From: JADHUC01 sp964617665
GTDB taxonomy: Bacteria; Planctomycetota; Planctomycetia; Pirellulales; Pirellulaceae
Assembly (NCBI GenBank): GCA_964617665.1
Contig: CAZUAH010000309.1
Location: 1 to 15,851 of the forward strand
Length of the DNA: 15,851 bases
Direction of reading: 5' to 3'
A program made the position numbers and the translations under genes. Below the pieces are notes generated by a model, which saw only the letters and a program-made list of their open reading frames with translations, had not been told where the DNA came from and made no database searches. Of the stretch, positions 1 to 6,046 are shown piece by piece. Numbering within the stretch: position 1 is the first letter of the stretch; each line of letters starts with the position of its first letter.

Positions 1-60
1 GGGCGGCTCGACCTCGGGCGGCTCGACCTCGGGCGGCTCGACCTCGGGCGGCTCGACCTC
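1..60 (-). repeat. 15-bp tandem repeat inside infB (EVEPP x4)
   Basis: Four perfect consecutive copies of GGGCGGCTCGACCTC (plus strand) fill positions 1-60. Positions 61-69 start a fifth, diverged copy. On the coding strand each unit reads GAG GTC GAG CCG CCC, so the array is in frame and adds five residues per copy to the disordered IF-2 linker. The array is cut by the left edge, so its true copy number is unknown. Confidence 0.95.
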
Positions 61-375
61 GGGCGGCTCCGGTGCCTTCTTCGGAGCCTCGGCCAGAACG
101 CGAATCTTGCCGGCGTGACCGGGCGCGATGTAGTCGTCGCGAGTGTAAACGACTGGTTCTTGAGGTTGCGTTGCGGCGCCCGTTCTCGCGGTGCCGCTTG
201 CGCCTTCGGCCTTCTTATCGCCGCCGAGGTAAGCTTTCAGCTTCGTTACTTCGTCATCATCCAGACTTGCCAGCGCAGACCCTTTTCCAGGGATTCCCGC
301 CTTCCGGCAGATCTCCACCAGTTCTTTACTGTCAAGACTCAAATCTTTTGCTAATGCGTAGATCCGCACGGGCAC
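1..375 (-). CDS. infB: Translation initiation factor IF-2, N-terminal part (runs off left edge)
   Basis: The first 125 codons of IF-2, the GTPase that brings initiator fMet-tRNA to the ribosome, are visible. The start is GTG at 375, preceded on the minus strand by a purine-rich GGGGAGGG ribosome-binding site. The protein begins VPVRIYALAKDLSLDSKELV, and residues to about 43 form the small IF2-N domain (IYALAKDL, DSKELVEIC, GIPGKGSALASLDDDEV, LKAYL). A charged, Ala/Pro-rich linker follows and enters four copies of the pentapeptide EVEPP at the window edge. The G domain and C-terminal domains lie outside the window. The gene sits about 205 bp downstream of the predicted end of nusA on the same strand, the usual nusA-infB order, and is probably co-transcribed with it. 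Identity is secure from the N-terminal motif and neighbour; the rest of the gene cannot be judged. Confidence 0.93.
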   Translation of the reverse strand, partial: MPVRIYALAKDLSLDSKELVEICRKAGIPGKGSALASLDDDEVTKLKAYLGGDKKAEGASGTARTGAATQPQEPVVYTRDDYIAPGHAGKIRVLAEAPKKAPEPPEVEPPEVEPPEVEPPEVEPP

Positions 376-580
376 GTCCGCCCTCCCCTTCGAACCACGG
401 TGGACGGCACTCCCGACCCGGCGCGTGATTCGGTCACAGTTGTGAAGTTGTACTAAATCATGTCCGCGACCCTCCTATGTCTGGCTACGCGGAATACTCC
501 GAAAAACCGAACATCGAATCTGCTGGCTGTGCCTGCTCCGAGTGGGGGCCCGCAGACGGCAAATCCGATGAAAATACGGC

Positions 581-2015
581 TCAAGTCGTCCCATCCAGCG
601 GGGCTTCGTCCGGTGNNNNNNNNNNNNNNNNNNNNNNNNNNNNNNNNNNNNNNNNNNNNNNNNNNNNNNNNNNNNNNNNNNNNNNNNNNNNNNNNNNNNN
701 NNNNNNNNNNNNNNNAGGCTTCGTCCGGTGAGGCTTCGTCCGGTGAGGCTTCGTCCGGTGAGGCTTCGTCCGGTGAGGCTTCGTCTTCGCGAGAAGCCTG
801 TTCGGCAGCGGCTGCCTTCTCCAACTGTTCCTGTTCCTTCTGGCGACGCCGTTCCTCCGCCGCTGCTAGTTCCGCCTCTTCCGCCTTCTGCTCGGCCTGC
901 GTCACGATGTGATCGACCTGCTCCGGCGTGAGGCCGCCCATCTCCATCAAAGCGTCCGGCTCGATAACCGAAAGATCGTCGTAGGAGAGATACCCCTGTT
1001 CTACCAACTGTTGAGCGACTTCATCTTCGACGCCATCGAGAAGACTGAAACCGACGACCGCCCGATCGATCTGTTCTTCCAGTTCTTCGGCGGTCATGAT
1101 CTCGATGTCCCAGCCGCAAAGCTTGCTGGCCAAGCGAACGTTTTGGCCGCGTCGCCCGATGGCCAGCGATAGTTGATCCTCGCGGACCAGTACAATCGCC
1201 CGTCCCAGCATGTCGCACAGGAGAACCTGCTCGATCATCGCCGGTTGCAGTGCGTTGGGAATCAACGTCTCCGGATCGTCGCTCCAGCGGACGATGTCAA
1301 TCCGTTCGCCCGCCAGTTCATCCACAATATTCTTGATGCGATTACCACGAACACCTACGCAAGCACCTACACAGTCGACTCGCTGGTCCGAACTGCTAAC
1401 AGCGACCTTGCTGCGATAGCCCGGTTCGCGTGACATGGCATTGACCGTGATCACGCCATCCGCGATTTCTGGTATCTCTTGCTCGAACAGCCGACGCACC
1501 AGGCTGGCGCGAGTGCGGCTTAGCACGACCTTAACGCGACTACCCTGTGGCTTGACCTCATAGATGACCGCGCGAACACGTTCATTTGGATGGTGCGATT
1601 CTCCGGGAATCTGCTCGCTCCGTGGTAGTATCGCCTCGACGCTGCTCAGCGAAACCACCGTTGTGCCGCCGTCGCCGCGCTGGACGATACCGGTGACCAT
1701 GTCGTCAATCTGTCCGCTAAACTCCTCGACCAACGAATCTCGCTCGGCCTCACGGATCTTCTGGATGATCACCTGCTTGGCCGTCTGTGCTCCGATTCGT
1801 CCGATCGCTTCCTCATCCAACGGTTCGCCATTCAGCGTGGCATTTAACGATGCGGTTTCTCGGTCTATGTGAACGTCTATATCGGCTTCTTCGCCATACT
1901 GACGTCGCGCAGCCGAAACCAGCGCCGCTTCGATCGCCTGAAAGACGATCTCCGAGTCAATTTTCTTCTCGCGATGGAGCGAATCAACGATTCGCAACAG
2001 CTCGTTTGGGTTCAT
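581..2015 (-). CDS. nusA: Transcription termination/antitermination factor NusA (contains a 100-N gap near its C-terminus)
   Basis: NusA binds RNA polymerase and nascent RNA and affects pausing, termination and antitermination. The start ATG at 2015 gives the family N-terminus MNPNELLRIVDSLHREKKID. Domains in order are the polymerase-binding NTD (about 1-100), S1 (about 103-170), KH1 with its GVRG loop (about 221-224) and KH2 with GRRG (287-290). A single helix-hairpin-helix-like domain follows (about 318-375, LLDGVEDEVAQQLVEQGYLS), then a Glu/Ala-rich helix (about 375-410) and an SPDEA pentapeptide array. Positions 616-715 are N. Reading the array on in its own frame past the gap gives SPDEAPLDGTT and a TGA at 583-581, which I take as the real end. 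Translating 100 N literally shifts frame and runs to 453. A promoter lies upstream at 2150-2178. No rimP-like gene precedes it. Visible length without the gap is about 445 residues. Confidence 0.93.
601..785 (-). repeat. 15-bp tandem repeat inside nusA (SPDEA array), interrupted by the gap
   Basis: The plus-strand unit is AGGCTTCGTCCGGTG. Four full copies lie at 716-775, a partial copy at 776-785, and one copy with a first-base change at 601-615 on the other side of the N run. The unit ends exactly at 615 and starts exactly at 716, so the missing sequence should be a whole number of 15-bp units. On the coding strand the unit encodes S-P-D-E-A. The array is a coding minisatellite in the acidic C-terminal tail of NusA. 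Confidence 0.93.
616..715. other. Assembly gap (100 N)
   Basis: Exactly 100 N, the conventional size for a gap of unknown length, sits inside the nusA minisatellite. The number of N should not be used for reading-frame purposes: phase on the two sides requires a true length that is a multiple of 3, and the repeat phase implies a multiple of 15, possibly zero. Confidence 0.97.
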
Positions 2016-2149
2016 GCTATATGTCTACTTTCCCACGTATGCAGTTGCGCGCACCCCACTTAAACCACCGTGATGCGGCTGCCCATACGACGCTCGAAAT
2101 CCTTCCGGGCGTGGAACTTAGTGTCGCTAGTGTCGCGCGCAGTCCGGTA

Positions 2150-2178
2150 AGAATACAGATCGCCCCATGGTATGTCAA
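2150..2178 (-). promoter_or_regulatory. Predicted sigma70-type promoter of nusA-infB
   Basis: On the minus strand TTGACA (2178-2173) is followed after exactly 17 bp by TATTCT (2155-2150), 135 bp upstream of the nusA ATG. The -35 is a full consensus match and the -10 matches 4 of 6. It lies in the 231-bp space between the ketosynthase-like gene and nusA, where a separate promoter would be expected. Confidence 0.5.
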
Positions 2179-2246
2179 TTGGGGACCCAGATGAGAGAGA
2201 AGCGTGTGGGTAATGCGGAATGCGCAATCAATTCGCTTCCCAAGGG

Positions 2247-3566
2247 TCAGGTGACGCGTCTCGCCAGCACTGCACTCGCCTGCCCCTGAGGCGTTACGTT
2301 CACGTTAAGGAAACTGGCTCCCGGGGGCGTATCAAAGGATTGGACTGCCGATACCGGGCATTCCGGATCTGGCGTTTCGTAGTTCAAAATCGGGAACAAT
2401 TGGTCTTTGCCCAGGGCCATGACGCTGGCAATCAGTTCCACAACGCCGCCTCCGGCACCAAGATTGCCGATATAGCTCTTGGCTGCGGTAACCGGTACGG
2501 GCTTTTTCCGACCGCCGAATACCGCCTTGACGGCCGCCGCCTCTTCGCAGTCGCATTTTCGAGTCGACAGCCCATGTGCGTGTACGTGTCCCAGTTGTTC
2601 GGGTTCCATACCAGCTTTGAGCAACGATTGACGCATCACATTTTCTAAGGCTGTGCCGAAGTTCCCAACGCCCTGGCGGTCCATTACGGCAGATGATCCG
2701 AAACCCACGATCTCGGCAAGAATCGGAGCGCCCCTTTTCTCGGCCGTATCGATGCCTTCAACAACCACGGCAGCAGCGCCTTCGCCGATGACCATTCCTT
2801 TGCGATTGAGATCGAACGGGCGACACAGTGTTTCCGGCGACCCGTTTCCCTTGGCCAATTCCTCCTGCAACGCTACATGAACGGTTCGCAACGGATGGAG
2901 ACGCGTGCCGGTCGCCCCGGCCAGCATGACGTCAGCGTGACCTCGAGCGATTGTAGAGTACGCTTCGGCAACGGCCAAATTGGCCGACGCCTCTCGCAGC
3001 GTGATCGAGTTGTTGGGGCCGCGCAAATCATTGTAGATGGCAATGTGACTGGCTGGCATGTTTGGCAAGTACTTCAGCAGCCACAGGGGTGTTACTTGTG
3101 GCATGCCCTCTTGAGCCCACCGGCCAAAGTCGAACTCGTTCTCGTCATCCAGGCAGCGACGAACTCCCTCCGTGAATTCGTCGGGGTCCGTCAGTATGTA
3201 GTCCGAACCGTAAACGGCACCGGTGCGGTCGGGATCGTACTCGCCCAACTTGTGCCCGGCATCGCTCAATGCCAACTGCGCCGCCGCCACACCCATCTGG
3301 ATCTCGCGGCACATGACTTTAAGGCCCTTGCGGATGTTCCGTTTCTGTGTTTTCTCCAGCGGCCCAAAGTCATCGATCGACCCGGTGAAGCTTCGAGCTT
3401 CGCCGGCGCAGTCGACCGGAAGGTGCTTGGCTGGCAAGCGTTCGATGGGCCCCACTCCACTGCGTCCCGCCGTGAGCCCTTCCCATAAGTCCTCTTTGGT
3501 GCATCCCAGAGGGCTAATCAGGCCCATTCCGGTGATAACAACTCGACGTGTTGGCGATTCAACCAT
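2247..3566 (-). CDS. Ketosynthase-fold protein (KAS I/II family) with altered catalytic residues
   Basis: The 439-residue protein has the overall plan of FabF-type beta-ketoacyl-ACP synthases: RRVVITGMGLISPLG at the N-terminus, GPNNSI before the nucleophile region, ADVMLAG, RPFDLNRKGMVIGEGA, HAHGLST and AAKSYIGN. Against the E. coli FabF motifs, which I recalled rather than computed, the nucleophile Cys in ATAC corresponds to Glu192 in TLREAS. The first His is kept (His331) and the Lys is kept (Lys363). The second His, in GHLLGAAG, becomes Asn368 in GNLGAGGG, and the C-terminal GFGG gate loop is replaced by NVTPQG. Normal Claisen condensation therefore looks unlikely. A chain-length-factor, decarboxylase-like or structural role is possible, but no partner ketosynthase or ACP is in the window. 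Start: ATG at 3566 fits the family N-terminus; in-frame ATG 3590 and TTG 3704 would only add an atypical leader. No strong ribosome-binding site separates them. Confidence 0.85.
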   Translation of the reverse strand: MVESPTRRVVITGMGLISPLGCTKEDLWEGLTAGRSGVGPIERLPAKHLPVDCAGEARSFTGSIDDFGPLEKTQKRNIRKGLKVMCREIQMGVAAAQLALSDAGHKLGEYDPDRTGAVYGSDYILTDPDEFTEGVRRCLDDENEFDFGRWAQEGMPQVTPLWLLKYLPNMPASHIAIYNDLRGPNNSITLREASANLAVAEAYSTIARGHADVMLAGATGTRLHPLRTVHVALQEELAKGNGSPETLCRPFDLNRKGMVIGEGAAAVVVEGIDTAEKRGAPILAEIVGFGSSAVMDRQGVGNFGTALENVMRQSLLKAGMEPEQLGHVHAHGLSTRKCDCEEAAAVKAVFGGRKKPVPVTAAKSYIGNLGAGGGVVELIASVMALGKDQLFPILNYETPDPECPVSAVQSFDTPPGASFLNVNVTPQGQASAVLARRVT

Positions 3567-3629
3567 TGCTTCTCGTTTTTCGCAGACCATTCGTGAGAGA
3601 TCGCGTAAATCCAGGAAACCGAACTTGTT

Positions 3630-3657
3630 AGAATATTCAACTTTGCAGAATGAGCAA
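3630..3657 (-). promoter_or_regulatory. Possible promoter of the ketosynthase-like gene
   Basis: On the minus strand TTGCTC (3657-3652) and TATTCT (3635-3630) are 16 bp apart, about 65 bp upstream of the preferred ATG at 3566. The -10 hexamer is the same as in the predicted nusA promoter. The -35 is only a partial match, so this is tentative. If real, it argues against the TTG start at 3704. Confidence 0.3.
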
Positions 3658-3720
3658 GTCACCCAGGTTAGTTTCGTACGGCGTGGCTTGCTTCTTGAGG
3701 GCAACCCGCCGTAGACTCGA

Positions 3721-4824
3721 TCAGTCGCAATGCCGCCGCTTCCTTACGTATGCGCGGTACCAGTAGATGGCGAACGTCAGGCACGTTAGCGGGGCAACGA
3801 ATAGGATCATTACGCTGCTGAACACCCCCGCTGCATCGTGTCCCGTAGCATCTAGGCATAAATACGTAAGATAGGCGGCGTAATAGATAAGAAAGACGAA
3901 CCCTTCCCACCGTTCGATCACATAGTCCACAAAGAAGACCGGCAAGCAAGCAACTGCAACAACGATCATGACCGGAATATCAAAACGCAGGGCCGCCGGA
4001 GACACTTGGACGCCATCGGGTGCGATAATCCCGCACACCCCCAAAACGAGCAGGATGTTGAAGATGTTGCTGCCAACGACGTTGCCCACAGCAATATCGC
4101 GTTCACCCCGAGCTGCCGCAACGACCGACGTCGCGACCTCGGGCAGCGACGTGCCGATTGCGATGACGGTCAGGCTGATTACCAGTTCGGTTACTCCCAG
4201 CCATGCCGCGACTTTTACGGCACCCTGCACCAGCCATTCCGATCCCTGCACCAACATAAACAGTCCCACCACGACAAACACGAGCTGCAGCGCTACCTGC
4301 GCCGCAACCATCCGTCGTGGCTTTGATTCTTCTTCGATTCCCTGCGCCCGTCGGGCTGCGCGTGTCTCCCGGCGACTATGGACGATCGTCACGATTGTGT
4401 AGGCAAGCGAGCCCACGAACAGAATCGTCCCGTCGATCCGTCCGATTTCCCCATCCATCGCGAATAGTAGCATGGCGATGGATACCACAATCATCAGCGG
4501 CACGCCTGATCGAACGACGTTGCGCGAGACGAGCAGCGGCGCAAAAGCCGCTGCTATGCCTAATACGAGAAGGATATTCGCGATGTTGCTGCCCACAACA
4601 TTGCCGATAGCGATGTCCGGTCTGGGGGGCTGTTCGTAGGTCGCGCGGGCTGTCACGGCCAGTTCTGGGGCGCTCGTACCGTATGCAACAACGGTCAGGC
4701 CCACCACCAGCTTCGAAATGCCGACCGCTTCGGCCAATTTGGAGGCTCCGCGCACAACGAATTCCGCACCGGCGACCAGCAGGACGAAGCCCACGAGGAA
4801 CAGCAGGGAAGTGGTAAGGTCCAT
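3721..4824 (-). CDS. CaCA-family Na+/Ca2+ (cation/Ca2+) exchanger, YrbG-like
   Basis: This is a 367-residue integral membrane antiporter of the Ca2+:cation antiporter superfamily. It has two inverted alpha-repeats: GTSAPE (49-54) with GNVVGSNIANI (74-84), and GTSLPE (224-229) with GNVVGSNIFNI (247-257). The Glu residues of the two GTS-PE motifs and the Asn of GSN are the known ion-binding positions in the family, and both sets are intact. About ten hydrophobic segments can be seen, with a charged cytoplasmic-type loop at about 150-171 between the two halves. The C-terminus (about 335-367) adds another hydrophobic segment and a basic tail, RKRRHCD, slightly longer than in compact members. The ATG at 4824 gives a natural first membrane segment; no clear ribosome-binding site precedes it. 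It ends 155 bp before the ketosynthase-like gene on the same strand. Substrate (Ca2+ with Na+ or H+) cannot be told from sequence alone. Confidence 0.92.
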   Translation of the reverse strand: MDLTTSLLFLVGFVLLVAGAEFVVRGASKLAEAVGISKLVVGLTVVAYGTSAPELAVTARATYEQPPRPDIAIGNVVGSNIANILLVLGIAAAFAPLLVSRNVVRSGVPLMIVVSIAMLLFAMDGEIGRIDGTILFVGSLAYTIVTIVHSRRETRAARRAQGIEEESKPRRMVAAQVALQLVFVVVGLFMLVQGSEWLVQGAVKVAAWLGVTELVISLTVIAIGTSLPEVATSVVAAARGERDIAVGNVVGSNIFNILLVLGVCGIIAPDGVQVSPAALRFDIPVMIVVAVACLPVFFVDYVIERWEGFVFLIYYAAYLTYLCLDATGHDAAGVFSSVMILFVAPLTCLTFAIYWYRAYVRKRRHCD

Positions 4825-5041
4825 ATGGCAACAGGGCTCGGGTGGCCGTGGCTAAATGAGCCCCGGCCGCCGGGTGGGGCGTCGTCAAGATTGGCGGTTG
4901 GTCTGCGGGAACGTGCTAGACCGATCGAGGGCACTAGAGCTATCGACACATCGCCAAACGTCAGAGTATACGGTGTGTGGCCGGCGTACGGTATCGTGGG
5001 GACACCCAGAATGCCTCTTCAGTGGTGATGTGGATCGATGA

Positions 5042-5422
5042 TCAGCCGACTTGGCTGGGAATGCCACCGACCGAGCCATCGTCATCGGCGCCGAGTTCCC
5101 ACATGTGTCGAAGATAGCTCGGGCTGAAACGAGCGTGACGGTTTTGGACGAGGACGACATCTCCGTTCGTCTGGCTCAGTCCTGCTTGAAGTGCTGACAC
5201 GGAAGTATCGCTTGGGTGACGGCGGGCCACGCGAAGTTGCGGGTATTGGACGGAAAGGTCGTGCGCGAGTTCCGTGGTGTGGTCCGAGGAGCCCTCGTCA
5301 ACAACAAGCACTTCAAATCGTTCGGTCAATTCGGACAAGACTTCCAGCACGTCCGCAAGGTTATCCGCCAGGGTCCGTTCTGCGTTACGTACCGGAACCA
5401 CAAGACTGAGTGAAGGTGTCAT
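5042..5422 (-). CDS. Short GT2-type glycosyltransferase domain protein, probably degenerate
   Basis: This is a 126-residue protein with the N-terminal nucleotide-binding half of a GT-A fold: LSLVVPVRNAERTL (about 5-18), FEVLVVDEGSSDHT (36-49, with the conserved Asp42) and GLSQTNGDVVLVQ (about 81-93). Where family 2 enzymes have the metal-binding DXD-like motif after the hydrophobic strand, this protein has QNRHARFS. The acceptor-binding half that normally follows is absent, because a TGA ends the frame at 5042. I found no continuation of the family in the downstream frames. It may be a remnant or a small regulatory or binding domain; catalysis looks doubtful. The ATG at 5422 fits the fold's first strand, but there is no good ribosome-binding site close to it. 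It is 217 bp from the exchanger gene on the same strand, and no promoter was recognised in that gap. Confidence 0.7.
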   Translation of the reverse strand: MTPSLSLVVPVRNAERTLADNLADVLEVLSELTERFEVLVVDEGSSDHTTELAHDLSVQYPQLRVARRHPSDTSVSALQAGLSQTNGDVVLVQNRHARFSPSYLRHMWELGADDDGSVGGIPSQVG

Positions 5423-5759
5423 ATAGGTGGCTGCCCTGTTGTTGAGGGTGCTGTGATCTCCTGGTTACTGCGGCACCACTCTCCTATTCTCGTCAGTCAC
5501 TGGGTGAAACTGGAGTGAATAGGGTGTCGGGGGTGAGTGTGCGTTTTGGGAGGATGTTGCGGAATACATCAATTCTTTTCAAGGTCCAAGCATGAAGTAG
5601 TATGTATGGGCGGTTTGTGTTGTGCTGAAGTGTCGTTTTCGGTTTCGTGGCGGATACTGCCCACCAATAGCGAGTGGTTTATGGTGTGTTTTTTTGGGGG
5701 GGTGCTAAGCGGTAGGCACTAGGCTTGTGCAAGGTAAGAGGCAGCGATTGCGCGGCGGC

Positions 5760-5772
5760 TGCCAAATTGGCA
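5760..5772. promoter_or_regulatory. Palindrome TGCCAA-A-TTGGCA, candidate activator site
   Basis: This is a perfect 13-bp palindrome. With one mismatch pair it extends to 19 bp (5757-5775, GGCTGCC...GGCACCC). It is centred about 132 bp upstream of the predicted sigma54 transcription start, in the range where enhancer-binding activators usually bind. The function is inferred only from shape and position. Confidence 0.4.
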
Positions 5773-5825
5773 CCCGAGCATCGGTAGAGTAGTTGAGTTT
5801 CCCCGCCCGTGTTCAGTCTGTGGTG

Positions 5826-5854
5826 CGTAAAGCATTATTGTATAACGCTTTACG
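5826..5854. promoter_or_regulatory. 29-bp interrupted palindrome upstream of the groEL promoter
   Basis: Arms CGTAAAGC and GCTTTACG are perfect inverted repeats separated by 13 bp. Four of the inner pairs (TTAT/ATAA) also match, so 12 of 14 positions are paired around a central G. It lies about 17 bp upstream of the -24 box. It is AT-rich in the centre with no following T-run, so it looks more like a protein-binding operator or activator site than a terminator. It does not match CIRCE. Confidence 0.45.
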
Positions 5855-5870
5855 GTGTCTTGTTTTTGGG

Positions 5871-5888
5871 TTGGCACGCAGGTTGCTT
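5871..5888 (+). promoter_or_regulatory. Sigma54 (-24/-12) promoter upstream of groEL1
   Basis: The sequence TTGGCACGCAGGTTGCTT matches the sigma54 consensus TGGCACG-N4-TTGCW at every specified position, with exactly 10 bp between the GG (5873-5874) and GC (5885-5886) pairs. The predicted transcription start is near 5898, giving a leader of about 149 nt before the groEL1 GTG. Transcription would then need an AAA+ enhancer-binding activator. By base counting under equal base frequencies, such a match is expected about 0.004 times on both strands of a window this size. Confidence 0.72.
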
Positions 5889-6030
5889 ATTCTGCCGCCC
5901 TAAAGTGCGGTCTGCCAATATGTTCTGGCCGCGCAGTCAAATTCTCAAACAAACAGGCTCCGGGCTGCTGCGAGCCGCCTGATATGGCAAGTTGCTCTCG
6001 CGGCGGCAAATGATTCGAAATCGTCAACTA

Positions 6031-6038
6031 GAGGAGGA
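6031..6038 (+). promoter_or_regulatory. Ribosome-binding site deciding the groEL1 GTG start
   Basis: GAGGAGGA lies 8 nt before the GTG at 6047. This strong Shine-Dalgarno match supports GTG as the start and gives the family N-terminus VAKQMVFEDDAR. Confidence 0.85.
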
Positions 6039-6046
6039 ATCCGGAC

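Larger units (their letters stand above)
5423..6046. other. Non-coding region between the divergent glycosyltransferase and groEL genes
   Basis: No convincing gene lies here. The stretch from about 5500 to 5720 is strikingly rich in G and T on the plus strand and includes a T7-G7 run at 5689-5702. The groEL-proximal part holds two palindromes (5760-5772 and 5826-5854) and a consensus sigma54 promoter (5871-5888). A leader of about 150 nt before groEL1 follows. Confidence 0.8.

Noticed and set aside
453..580. Extension of NusA past the gap to a stop at 453
   Set aside because: It depends on the nominal 100 N being the real length. The repeat phase shows the other frame, ending at 581, is the correct one.
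376..580. Small gene or terminator between nusA and infB
   Set aside because: No hairpin with a T-run on the minus strand and no convincing frame; it looks like plain spacer within an operon.
3567..3704. TTG start at 3704 giving a 485-residue ketosynthase-like protein
   Set aside because: The extra 46 residues do not resemble the family N-terminus, the start is TTG without a good ribosome-binding site, and a possible promoter lies inside this stretch.
4825..5041. Promoter or small gene between the glycosyltransferase-like and exchanger genes
   Set aside because: Partial hexamers only, no correct spacing, and no frame with recognisable content. I see nothing firm in these 217 bp.
5537..5722. 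61-codon open frame in the G/T-rich region
   Set aside because: It is Cys/Phe/Gly-rich because of base composition, has no ribosome-binding site and no recognisable motif.
5767..5782. Second TTGGCAC as a further sigma54 -24 box
   Set aside because: The position 10 bp after GG reads TC, not GC, so the -12 element is missing. The TTGGCA is better explained as part of the palindrome.
6012..6041. Pairing of GATTC with GAATC that would partly hide the groEL1 ribosome-binding site
   Set aside because: Only 5 bp with a 20-nt loop, mostly A-T; expected by chance.
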